Positions 54,001 to 61,095 of a DNA stretch of 64,000 nt are shown here, one piece after another. This DNA is from Variovorax sp. PCZ-1. Lineage in GTDB: Bacteria > Pseudomonadota > Gammaproteobacteria > Burkholderiales > Burkholderiaceae_C. The stretch lies in NCBI RefSeq assembly GCF_018413605.1, contig NZ_JAHCDN010000003.1, forward strand, positions 1-64,000, given 5' to 3'. The notes below the pieces were generated by a model, which saw nothing but the letters and a program-made list of their open reading frames with translations, was not told the origin of the DNA and searched no databases. A program made the translations under genes and the position numbers. Position 1 is the first letter of the stretch. Each line of letters begins with the position of its first letter.

Positions 54001-54166
54001 GCGAGCCGCCGGGCAAGCTGGCGGTGATGATGATGTTGGGCACATCCAAATCAGGAAAGTTTTGCACTTTCATGTTTTGATAGCCCAGCGTGCCGGCAAA
54101 GCACAGCATCACGAAAAACATGATGGCGGCAATCGGGTTGCGTATGCACCAAGCGGAAACGTTCAT
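51011..54166 (-). CDS. RND efflux pump inner-membrane protein (HAE1-type)
   Basis: A 1051-residue RND transporter with twelve helices, two large periplasmic loops, and the proton-relay motif LVIGILVDDAIVEVENI in helix 4. The opening VSAWCIRNPIAAIMFFVML is typical of the HAE1 type, such as MdtB-like pumps. It works with the adaptor and outer-membrane factor upstream. Drugs, solvents or metabolites are possible substrates. It follows the adaptor by 20 bases in one operon under a TetR regulator. Confidence 0.95.
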   Translation of the reverse strand: MNVSAWCIRNPIAAIMFFVMLCFAGTLGYQNMKVQNFPDLDVPNIIITASLPGGSPAQLETEVARKIENSIAALAGLKNIYTKVQDGVVTITAEFRIEKSTQEALDETRSAVQQVRADLPADLRDPIVSKVNISGGPVLAYTIRIPSMDDEALSWFVDDTLTRRLLAVPGVGSVNRVGGVNREVRITLDTAKMQSLGVSAAAVSRQLRDVQMETAGGRTNLGTSEQPVRTLATVKSAAEIAAIELSLGANGQKIRLDQIAEVKDTIAEQRSSALLNGVPVVGFEIARSKGASEVDAGRGVRKALEEIKLARPDMQLTEAFDFVTPVEEEYSASLTLLAEGAALAVLVVLLFLRDWRATFVSAVALPLSVIPAFIGMNYLGFSINVVTLLALSLVIGILVDDAIVEVENIVRHLRMGKTPYQAAMEAADEIGVAVIAITFTLIAVFLPTAFMSGIVGKFFKQFGWTAALAVFASLVVARMLTPMMAAYLLKPIKDGHVEKDGALMTWYMNVSRWCLKHRLITVVAAIAFFVGSLFLIPLLPTGFIPPDDNSQTQVNLELPPGTKLAETKVAAEAARLLVSKVEHVKSVYTTIGGGAAGSDPFAPGGAAEARKATLTILLAERGTRPRKQGIENNIRKALEELPGVRSKVGLGGSGEKYILALQGDDPLALAAAAAAVERDLRTIPGLGSVASSASLVRPELTVRPDFARMADLGVTSAAIGETLRIATVGDYDSSLPKLNLAQRQIPIVVRLSDDARDNLSAIERLMVPGARGPVMLSQVATIELSGGPAVIDRFNRARNVQFEVELSGLPLGEVTAAVDKLPAIQNLPAGVKQVVIGDAEVMGELFASFGLAMLTAVLCIYIVLVLLFKDFLHPMTILVALPLSLGGAFVALLVADKSFSMPSLIGLIMLMGVATKNSILLVEYAIEARRGKPATDTQPAQAPMSRTEALLDACHKRVRPIVMTTIAMGAGMTPIAMSWGAADGSFRSPMGVAVIGGLITSTFLSLLVIPAVFTFVDDFKEGMAGGWWRKFKRRGSAQGAAQQPVELPSGR

Positions 54167-54186
54167 GGTTGATCCTTCGATTGCTT

Positions 54187-55293
54187 TTACTTCGCCACGA
54201 CTTTGACGGTATCGCCATCAGCCAAGAAGGCTGCGCCCGATGCCACGAACCTCTCGCCGGCTTTCGCGCCCGAGAGGATTTCCACGGCATCGCCGCTGCG
54301 CTTGCCGGTTTGCAACTTGACCTGCGTGATCTTGTTGCTTGGCTCAATGCGCATGGCGTAAGTGAAGCCATCACGCAACACCAAAGCTTGCTGAGGTAAG
54401 GTCAATGCATTTTGTGTACCGAGGTTAAAGTCGCCCTTGGCATACATGCCGGCTTTGATATCTGCGTGCTGTGGAATATCCACATACACGAACGCATTGC
54501 GTGTGACGGGATCGACTGTGGGAGCAACCATGCGCACCTTGCCATTCACAGTCGCGCCGCTGGCTGCAGTGACGCTCACGGCAGCCCCTGGCTTGATCTT
54601 GGCAATCTCGCTGCTGGTGACTTCCGCGCGCCACTCCAAACGGCCTTGTCGCACCATACGAAAGAGCTCGGCACCTGCGCCCACCACGGAGCCGACGGTG
54701 GCATTGCGGGCGGAGATGATGCCGTTATCAGGCGCGGTGAGTTGCGCATTGTTGCGGCGCACTTGTGCGGCGGCAAGCATGGCTTTGGCAGCTTGCACAC
54801 GGGCTTTGGCTGTGGCCTCGGCAGTGTTGAACTGCGCGATTTGCTGGGCAGATAAAGCGCCCGTGTCTTTGAGCGTGGCGGCGCGCTGCGCATCCGCACT
54901 CGCAGCGGCTGCGCTGGCTTCAGCTTCCGCCAATGTGGCCTGCGCTTGCAGAAGATCGGCTTGCACCGTCTCGGCTGAGAAGGTGGCCAGCACTTGGCCT
55001 TTGCGCACCACATCGCCCACGTTCACGCGCACATCATTGAGCTTGAGGCCATTGACTTCTGCGCCAATACTCGCTTCTTGCCATGCGGCCACCGAACCAT
55101 TGGCACTGAGCTTGATAGCCAAAGCGCCGCTGCTGGGGCTGATGCTGCTCACACTGAGCGCAGCCTTGGCAGCAGGCGCAGCTGCTGGCGCATTCTGCGC
55201 TTGAGTTTTTGAAGAAAACAGGCCGATTGCCGGTAAGGAGATTGCGCCGATAGCTATCAAAATAATAGTAAGTGGCTTTTTGGAGAAAGTCAT
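54187..55293 (-). CDS. RND efflux periplasmic adaptor (membrane fusion protein)
   Basis: A 368-residue adaptor starting MTFSKKPLTI after AGAAAG. The signal region [19 protein letters not shown] is an in-frame copy of the repeat, followed by Ala-rich sequence. The lipoyl and coiled-coil parts (EVNGLKLNDVRVNVGDVVRK, Ala-rich helices at about 120-190) and barrel (LTLPQQALVLRDG) follow. It links the RND pump to the outer-membrane factor. Confidence 0.93.
   Translation of the reverse strand: MTFSKKPLTIILIAIGAISLPAIGLFSSKTQAQNAPAAAPAAKAALSVSSISPSSGALAIKLSANGSVAAWQEASIGAEVNGLKLNDVRVNVGDVVRKGQVLATFSAETVQADLLQAQATLAEAEASAAAASADAQRAATLKDTGALSAQQIAQFNTAEATAKARVQAAKAMLAAAQVRRNNAQLTAPDNGIISARNATVGSVVGAGAELFRMVRQGRLEWRAEVTSSEIAKIKPGAAVSVTAASGATVNGKVRMVAPTVDPVTRNAFVYVDIPQHADIKAGMYAKGDFNLGTQNALTLPQQALVLRDGFTYAMRIEPSNKITQVKLQTGKRSGDAVEILSGAKAGERFVASGAAFLADGDTVKVVAK
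55225..55271 (-). repeat. Repeat family, copy 12 (inside adaptor signal peptide)
   Basis: Minus strand: TTACTATTATTTTGATAGC then TATCGGCGCAATCTCCTTAC and CGGCAATC. It encodes [16 protein letters not shown], the signal core. Confidence 0.75.
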
Positions 55294-55322
55294 GATGTGG
55301 GTCCGTCGGTATGTGGGTGAAC

Positions 55323-56786
55323 TTATTTGGCGGGTGTGTTCAGGGCTGCGTTGATGGGTGCATCGGCCGTCCATCCACCGCCTGTGGCGCGGTAGAGGCT
55401 GATCCAAGCGGCGATGCGATCGCGCTCGACGGCCAGTTGGTTTTGTTGGGCGAAGAGGGCCGTGCGGCGCGCATCCTCTAGCTCGACCAAGCTGGCCAAT
55501 CCAGCGCGGTAGCGTGATTGCGTCGCGGCCAGGGATGCTGTGTAGCCTTCGGCAGCGGCTTTGGTTTGCGTGCCGCGTTGAGCTGCGGCATTGAGTTGCA
55601 CGAGCGCTGTTTCCACTTCGCTCACCGCTTGGCGCGAGCGCGCCTGCAGGTTGATCACGGCTTCGTTGTAAGCGGCCACGGCCGCTTCGGTGTTGCTGCG
55701 TGTGGAGGCCTGATTCGTCAGTGGCAGATTCAATGCAATCGGGCCAATGCCCCAGGTGAGGCCCTCACTCGTCATGCCCATTTGGCGCACGCTGCCTGCA
55801 CCGATGTTGCCATTCAAACTCAGCGATGGATAGCGGCGTGCATCCGCAGTGCGGATATCAAGCGCGGCGGCAGTCACGGCTTGCTGAGCGGCTGCAATAT
55901 CAGGGCGCTGAGCCAGCAGCTGAGCAGGCACTTGTGTAACAGCATTTGCTATAGAAAACATAGCTGCCTGCGCAGATATCTTGCCGGCCGCAGCCGAATT
56001 AGCCTTTAATTTCTCACGCAACGTGGGCTCAGCCATGCCGCTGAGTGCTACCAGCGACTTGATCTGCGCATCGCATTGCGCCTGCGTGGCTGTGACGGAG
56101 CTGCCGGCATCCAAGCTGCTGGCTCGCGCCAGTTGAGCAACCGCAGGCGCCGAGAACCCGGCCTTGGCCGTGAGCTCAGCCAAGCGTGCCGTCTCGTTGC
56201 GCGATTCGGCATCGCGTAGCGTCAGGGCAAGCAGATTTTCACAGTAACGGTAGCCTGTGTAGGCACTGGCCATCTCAGCCGCAACGGCCACTCGCGCCTC
56301 ATGCCACGATAGCTCTGCACCGCGCGCGCGCAGCTGAGCAGCGCTCAAGGTGGCCTGATTCGCACCCCATAAATCCAGCTCCCATGAGGCCTGCACACCA
56401 ACAGATAGGCTGGTGGCTGGCGGCGCTTTGGGCTGCTGCACGCCCCGGCTGCCCTGCGCATTCAAGTTCAAGCTTGGCGTGATGGCATCGTCAGCACGCG
56501 CGATACCTGTGCGGGCTTGCGCGATGCGCGTGAGCGCTGCAGCGAGATTGGCATTGCCAGTTTGCGCAGCTTGCATGAGCTCATCGAACACCGGATCGCC
56601 CAGTTGTGTCCACCAGTTACTCAGCTGTACTGTGCTGCCGTTGTGCGGCAGGGGAGCTTGCCAGGCTGAGGCCGCGCGGATTTGCGCGTCGCTTTGCACC
56701 TGCGCGGCTTCGGGCATTTTCACGGCGCTGCCGCATGCTGCCAAGAGCGGCACGCAGAGCGCGATGAGATTTAATTTCAAATTCAT
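55323..56786 (-). CDS. Outer-membrane factor lipoprotein (NodT/TolC family)
   Basis: A 487-residue lipoprotein: signal MNLKLNLIALCVPLLAA with lipobox LAAC. It has two long coiled repeats with QAALTRIAQARTGIARADD and LLAQRPDIAAAQQAVTAAAL, typical of NodT-type efflux porins (LLAQRPDI is a hallmark). It forms the exit duct for the RND pump. The segment AGKISAQAAMFSIANAV (about residues 265-281) comes from a reversed in-frame repeat copy. Confidence 0.92.
   Translation of the reverse strand: MNLKLNLIALCVPLLAACGSAVKMPEAAQVQSDAQIRAASAWQAPLPHNGSTVQLSNWWTQLGDPVFDELMQAAQTGNANLAAALTRIAQARTGIARADDAITPSLNLNAQGSRGVQQPKAPPATSLSVGVQASWELDLWGANQATLSAAQLRARGAELSWHEARVAVAAEMASAYTGYRYCENLLALTLRDAESRNETARLAELTAKAGFSAPAVAQLARASSLDAGSSVTATQAQCDAQIKSLVALSGMAEPTLREKLKANSAAAGKISAQAAMFSIANAVTQVPAQLLAQRPDIAAAQQAVTAAALDIRTADARRYPSLSLNGNIGAGSVRQMGMTSEGLTWGIGPIALNLPLTNQASTRSNTEAAVAAYNEAVINLQARSRQAVSEVETALVQLNAAAQRGTQTKAAAEGYTASLAATQSRYRAGLASLVELEDARRTALFAQQNQLAVERDRIAAWISLYRATGGGWTADAPINAALNTPAK
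55946..55990 (+). repeat. Repeat family, copy 13 (inside outer-membrane factor gene)
   Basis: TTTGCTATAGAAAACATAGC then TGCCTGCGCAGATATCTTGC and CGGCC. In the gene (reversed) it reads AGKISAQAAMFSIA. Confidence 0.75.
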
Positions 56787-56798
56787 TTCGTCGTTCCT

Positions 56799-57485
56799 TT
56801 AATTCGCTGATGCCGCTGGGGGCAGCATGTGTCGGCGTTGCTGTTCGGCATTCACCAAGGCCGTGGCGTATTGCACGAGGCGCTCGCCCATCACATCCAG
56901 TGCCTGCGTGCTGTCCATCAAGCCTGGCCGCACCGCTTGCAACACCTCACGTCCCATGTACAAAAAAACCGCCTGCGCCACAATGCAGATCGCTAAGCGG
57001 TGTACATCATCGTCTTCTTGTGTGATCTGCAGATGACGGCACAGCACCTTCACCAAAGCTTGGTGATAAGGCGCAATGCCATGGTCAATCTCTTCTTTCC
57101 ACAAGCCAGTCGGCTCCACCATCTCGCGCATGTGCAGCTTGGTGCACAGCTGCACCAATTCGCCTTGTTTGAGCGGCTCAATGAAGCCGGAATAAAGACC
57201 TTGCAAGGCTTGTTCCAAGGTCAGCTTCGGATCGTCAAACAGCTCAATATCGTCTTGCGGCTGCCCCATCGGCTCAATGAAGGCCGCACGGTAGATGCCG
57301 GCTTTATCGCCAAAGTAGTAGCGAATGGCCGCCACATTCGCTTTTGCAGAGTCGGCAATCATGCGAGTCGTCGTTTTGACAAACCCATGCTCGGCAAAAC
57401 AGCGCAGCGCCGCATGCAGCAGGCATTGGCGCGATTCGTTGTGCTCTGGTTCAAGCTTGGTCGGAATACTAGGGTTTTGGAGCAT
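56799..57485 (-). CDS. TetR regulator of the efflux operon (CecR/DUF1956-like)
   Basis: A 228-residue regulator. The TetR helix-turn-helix is at about residues 22-66 (FVKTTTRMIADSAKANVAAI, RYYFGDKAG). The C-terminal part (FIEPLKQGELVQLCTKLHM, REMVEPTG) resembles CecR/YbiH. It is the first gene of the efflux operon, 12 bases before the outer-membrane factor, and a perfect operator dyad lies just upstream, so it should repress its own operon until an inducer binds. Confidence 0.92.
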   Translation of the reverse strand: MLQNPSIPTKLEPEHNESRQCLLHAALRCFAEHGFVKTTTRMIADSAKANVAAIRYYFGDKAGIYRAAFIEPMGQPQDDIELFDDPKLTLEQALQGLYSGFIEPLKQGELVQLCTKLHMREMVEPTGLWKEEIDHGIAPYHQALVKVLCRHLQITQEDDDVHRLAICIVAQAVFLYMGREVLQAVRPGLMDSTQALDVMGERLVQYATALVNAEQQRRHMLPPAASAN

Positions 57486-57505
57486 GGGGCGCGATCATAA
57501 TCGAT

Positions 57506-57525
57506 TTAATCAAACGATTGATTAA
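57506..57525. promoter_or_regulatory. TetR operator upstream of the efflux operon
   Basis: TTAATCAA-ACGA-TTGATTAA is a perfect 20-base dyad, 21 bases before the TetR start codon on the minus strand. Size and symmetry suit a TetR dimer of the CecR group. Confidence 0.8.
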
Positions 57526-57569
57526 TAAATGTAAAGCCCGTTTCTTGGCAAGGGGATAAACTGCCCTTC

Positions 57570-58286
57570 ATGACCACTGCCATCATCAGCGCCCTTCCCG
57601 AAGAACAAGCGGGCCTCCTTCAATTGCTATCAAATCATGAGCATCTTGCGCAGATTTCACGCCGTCTAGAGCTCGGTTTGATTCATAAAAAGCCAGTGAT
57701 TCTGGCATTGGCGGGTGTGGGCAAAGTCGCGGCAGCCACTACTGCAACGATGCTGATTGAGCGGCATCAGGTGCAGCGCATCATTTTCACAGGGGTTGCA
57801 GGCGCAGTAGCCACTCACATCCAAGTTGGAGATGTGGTCTTGGGCAGCAGCTATTTGCAGCACGATATGGATGCCTCGCCACTCTTCCCGCGCTTTGAGG
57901 TTCCCTACACGGGCATCAGCAAATTTGAAGGCAATGCTGAGTTAATCACTATTATTTTAGAAGCACTCCGCGCAATCAATACGCCCGCGAACAGCCCCAA
58001 ACCCTTCAAAATCCATGAAGGATTGATCATCAGCGGCGATCGCTTCGTCAGCAGCGCCTCAGAAGTGCAAACCCTGCGCAACGATCTGCCGGATGCGCTC
58101 TGTGTCGAAATGGAAGGCGCAGCGATTGCGCAGGTTTGCCACGACTACCGCATCCCGTTTGCAGCAGTGCGAAGCATCTCCGACAAGGCCGATGACAACG
58201 CGCATGTTGATTTCCCCAGCTTTGTACGCGAAGTAGCAGGGCCTTTGGCAGTGCAGCTAATGGATCGGCTGATGAGGCAGCTTTAA
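57570..58286 (+). CDS. mtnN: 5'-methylthioadenosine/S-adenosylhomocysteine nucleosidase
   Basis: A 238-residue enzyme that cleaves MTA and SAH to adenine and a thioribosyl sugar. Motifs: TTAIISALPEEQAGL, IIFTGVAGAVATHIQVGDVV, VEMEGAAIAQVCHDY (catalytic Glu) and RSISDKADD (catalytic Asp). Two repeat copies lie in frame: LLSNHEHLAQISRR after the N-terminal motif and ELITIILEALRAINTPAN mid-protein. Divergent from the TetR gene. Confidence 0.93.
   Translation: MTTAIISALPEEQAGLLQLLSNHEHLAQISRRLELGLIHKKPVILALAGVGKVAAATTATMLIERHQVQRIIFTGVAGAVATHIQVGDVVLGSSYLQHDMDASPLFPRFEVPYTGISKFEGNAELITIILEALRAINTPANSPKPFKIHEGLIISGDRFVSSASEVQTLRNDLPDALCVEMEGAAIAQVCHDYRIPFAAVRSISDKADDNAHVDFPSFVREVAGPLAVQLMDRLMRQL
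57625..57669 (+). repeat. Repeat family, copy 14 (inside mtnN)
   Basis: TTGCTATCAAATCATGAGCA then TCTTGCGCAGATTTCACGCC and GTCTAG. Read as LLSNHEHLAQISRR, one base out of the commonest frame. Confidence 0.7.
57948..57990 (+). repeat. Repeat family, copy 15 (inside mtnN)
   Basis: ACTATTATTTTAGAAGCAC then TCCGCGCAATCAATACGCCC and GCGA. Diverged but in the commonest frame: ITIILEALRAINTPA. Confidence 0.6.
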
Positions 58287-58301
58287 ATGCATTTAATGCC
58301 G

Positions 58302-58345
58302 TTCGCCGGCATAGAATCTGCGCAGAATGCTACCAAATATATAGC
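58302..58345 (-). repeat. Repeat family, copy 16 (intergenic)
   Basis: Minus strand: TGCTATATATTTGGTAGCA then TTCTGCGCAGATTCTATGCC and GGCGAA. Near full consensus, between the convergent mtnN and peroxidase genes. Confidence 0.88.
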
Positions 58346-58352
58346 AGACAAC

Positions 58353-58844
58353 TCAAGCCAAAGCCGCCTCAATGTCTTTCACCAGACTTTGAGGCGTGTC
58401 TTGTGGGGCATAGCGTTTGATCACTTGCCCATCTCTGCCTACTAAAAATTTGGTGAAATTCCACTTGATCGCTTTGCTTCCCAATAAGCCAGGAGCTTCT
58501 TCGCTGAGCCATTTGAACAATGGTGTGGCATCGTCGCCATTCACATCCACTTTACCCATCAGCGGGAAGCTCACGCCGAAATTCATTTCGCAAAACGAGG
58601 CGATTTCTTCTTCATTGCCCGATTCTTGCGCGCCAAATTGATTGCAGGGAAAACCCAGCACCACCAAGCCTTGTGTTTCGTATTTTTCGTGCAAGGCCTG
58701 CAGACCTTTGTATTGAGGCGTGAAGCCACAGCTGCTCGCGGTGTTAACAATTAGCAACACCCGTCCGGCATATTTCTTCAACATGACCTTCTTGCCATGG
58801 ATATCAAGAGCATGGAAGTCGTAGGCACTGGTGTTAGCTGGCAT
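58353..58844 (-). CDS. Glutathione peroxidase-family protein
   Basis: A 163-residue thiol peroxidase. The start MPANTSAYDFHALD follows AGAGAAAA. The active-site Cys39 is in NTASSCGFTPQY, with Gln in FPCNQFGAQE (Gln69) and Trp in KWNFTKF; Cys replaces the selenocysteine of animal enzymes. It reduces hydroperoxides, in bacteria often with thioredoxin. It protects against lipid peroxides. Convergent with mtnN across repeat copy 16. Confidence 0.93.
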   Translation of the reverse strand: MPANTSAYDFHALDIHGKKVMLKKYAGRVLLIVNTASSCGFTPQYKGLQALHEKYETQGLVVLGFPCNQFGAQESGNEEEIASFCEMNFGVSFPLMGKVDVNGDDATPLFKWLSEEAPGLLGSKAIKWNFTKFLVGRDGQVIKRYAPQDTPQSLVKDIEAALA

Positions 58845-59078
58845 GATGATTTTCTCTAGAGATTTCAATGGATTATGCTCGTGGCCTTTGCACACTGCAG
58901 CAAGAGCCCCTCACAATGATCGATTTGTGTCGCTCTGCCCTAGGCAAAGTCAGTGTGTTTCTATAGAATAAACTGCTACTAATTTACTAACAATACTGTT
59001 CAAGCCTATGATTTTTCTGGATTTTTTCCCTTCAGCTTTGCTTGCCAAGGCTGATGCAGGCTTGCATGGAGACGCGCT

Positions 59079-60116
59079 ATGAGTCAGCCACACAAAATCG
59101 TTCTGGTGGGCTTTTCATCTTTTGAAAAGGTCACGTTTGAATCCTTCTTCCGCTTGGCTGCCCGTCGCCCGCCAGGCTATCAATTGGTAGAAGACGCTGC
59201 GCAGGCTCATTTGGCTGTTGTGAATGCAGACGATGCGTCCGTCCTGCGCCAATGCATTGCCGCCAAGCCCGCTGCGCAAGTGCTCCTGATAGGCAGTCAA
59301 GATGGTGGCACGGGCTGGATACTGCAGCGTCGCCCACTCAATTTGATGAAGGTCTTGGCCACGGTAGAGAGCTTACTCGCGCCAGCAGCACCAGCTGCTG
59401 CAGCCACCGTGCCGGCAGATTTGACGGCGATGCGTGCTCCCAGCTCCTCTCCAATTACCGCACGCCCCGCTTCTCCAACGGCTTCAGCGGCAGTTGCACA
59501 TAGCACGGCTGCGCCGAGTTCTTCGGCATCCTCTGCAAAAGGCCCCGATTCCACCCTACGCCGCTCTGTGCGCACGGGTGCAGGCGCATTGCCAAAGTTT
59601 GAGTCCTCGCGCGCTGATGACAACATGACCGGCTTAGGTGCAGCGAAGACCGTACCCCCAGACAGCGCCATGGATGTCGATCACATCTTGGTGGTGGACG
59701 ACAGCGATATCGCGCTTAAATTCATGCGCAATCGTCTCTCGCGCTTTGGCTTCCACGCCGATTTGGTGAATTCAGGCGAAGAGGCCTTGGGCAAAATGAA
59801 CACCCGCCCCTATAAATTCGTTTTCCTAGACGTGATGATGGAAGGCTTAGATGGTTATCAAACTTGCCGCGCCATCAAGCAGCGCAAGTATTCAGATGGC
59901 AAACCACCCGTGGTCGTCATGCTCACCAGCCGTGGCGGCACGATTGACAAAATTCGCGGCACACTCGCTGGCTGTGATGCTTACTTGACCAAGCCACTGA
60001 ACGAACGCGATCTCATCGCTGTGCTTGCCAAGCATGATCGCAATGTCGCGCGCGGCTTCCAAGAAACCAACTTTGGCAACAACAGCGGGTCGGGGTTTTC
60101 ACGGTCAGTCAAGTGA
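59079..60116 (+). CDS. PilG-like response regulator with N-terminal degenerate receiver
   Basis: A 345-residue protein. The C-terminal receiver (about residues 202-325) is canonical: ILVVDDSD, FVFLDVMMEG with Asp251, MLTSRGG and YLTKPL. The N-terminal 105 residues resemble a receiver without the acidic site or Lys (VVNADD, LLIGSQDGG, RRPLNLM). An Ala/Ser/Pro linker of about 90 residues joins them. First gene of the pilG-H-I-J-chpA set, so probably signals to type IV pilus motors. Confidence 0.85.
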   Translation: MSQPHKIVLVGFSSFEKVTFESFFRLAARRPPGYQLVEDAAQAHLAVVNADDASVLRQCIAAKPAAQVLLIGSQDGGTGWILQRRPLNLMKVLATVESLLAPAAPAAAATVPADLTAMRAPSSSPITARPASPTASAAVAHSTAAPSSSASSAKGPDSTLRRSVRTGAGALPKFESSRADDNMTGLGAAKTVPPDSAMDVDHILVVDDSDIALKFMRNRLSRFGFHADLVNSGEEALGKMNTRPYKFVFLDVMMEGLDGYQTCRAIKQRKYSDGKPPVVVMLTSRGGTIDKIRGTLAGCDAYLTKPLNERDLIAVLAKHDRNVARGFQETNFGNNSGSGFSRSVK

Positions 60117-60205
60117 GTGAAAGAGGGGCATCATGCTTATCAGCGTGATGCGTGGGTAACATACAGTCCAATGCGTCGCGTTGGTAGTTTTTGGAGTGAA
60201 GTTGT

Positions 60206-60553
60206 ATGAAAAAAGTATTAGTGGTTGATGATGCACCCGTGGATTCGCAAAACCTGCAGCGCATCTTTGCAGATGCTGGATGGGTGGTCGTAACAGCCGC
60301 TTCTGGTGCAGAAGCAGTGGCCAAAGCCAAAGCTGAAGTGCCTGATCTGATCATGATGGATGTGAACATGCCTGGGCTCGATGGTTTTTCTGCAACACGC
60401 CAGCTGATGCAAGACCCTGCAACCAAGGGCATCCCGGTGGTATTTGTCACTTCAAAAGATCAAAAAGCAGATCGCGTATTTGCTCAAATGCTGGGGGCCA
60501 AAGGCTATGTGACCAAGCCCTACACAGCTGACCAGATTCTGGGCACCATTTGA
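60206..60553 (+). CDS. pilH: PilH-like single-domain response regulator
   Basis: A 115-residue receiver: MKKVLVVDDAPVDSQNLQR, LIMMDVNMPGLDG and GYVTKPY. It has no output domain, like PilH and CheY. In the Chp system PilH is thought to counter PilG in the phosphate flow from ChpA, controlling twitching motility. It lies between the PilG-like and PilI-like genes. Confidence 0.9.
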   Translation: MKKVLVVDDAPVDSQNLQRIFADAGWVVVTAASGAEAVAKAKAEVPDLIMMDVNMPGLDGFSATRQLMQDPATKGIPVVFVTSKDQKADRVFAQMLGAKGYVTKPYTADQILGTI

Positions 60554-60572
60554 TCTCGGGCAAGTATCTGCT

Positions 60573-61040
60573 TTGAAACTCGCTCAAGGAATTCTCTGCG
60601 GCTCTTGGGCACTGGCATTCCCATTTGATTGGGCACGCCAAATCGTCGATCAATTCGAGCTCAGCCCGGTGCCCAAAGCACCCGGTTGGCTTTTGGGCGC
60701 TGCAAACGTCGATGGCAATATCTTGCCAGTCGTTGATCTCCAAGCCTATCTGAACCAGAGCATGCCTGCTTCGGCCCGCCAGCAGCGACTATTGATTGGT
60801 GGCCTGTCGGGTACACAAAGCTCTGCCGATACAACGGGTGATGCGATTGCGATCGCTTTCGAGGGTCTGCCGCAGCAGCTGGGCTACGAACAGCGCGCAC
60901 TCACCTATGCCAGCGCCTTGCCGCCACGTCTGCGTGAGCTGTGCACAGGCGTCGGTAGCAATAGCGCGGGTCATGAGTTTTTGGAAATTGATGCCGAGCG
61001 CCTGCTCGCCGCCTTGAGCGATGAGTTAGCACAGGTATAA
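60573..61040 (+). CDS. pilI: CheW-like protein PilI
   Basis: A 155-residue CheW-domain protein: WAFPFDWARQIVDQFELSPV-like beginning, APGWLLGAANVDGNILPVVD (the CheW core) and a Leu-rich end. The start is the TTG at 60573, 20 bases after pilH; no better start is seen. It couples the receptor PilJ to the kinase ChpA. Confidence 0.85.
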   Translation: MKLAQGILCGSWALAFPFDWARQIVDQFELSPVPKAPGWLLGAANVDGNILPVVDLQAYLNQSMPASARQQRLLIGGLSGTQSSADTTGDAIAIAFEGLPQQLGYEQRALTYASALPPRLRELCTGVGSNSAGHEFLEIDAERLLAALSDELAQV

Positions 61041-61095
61041 ATATTGTTGTTTTGTTTAGTTACCCACACACTTTGATGGATTCGGAGCGCACACC

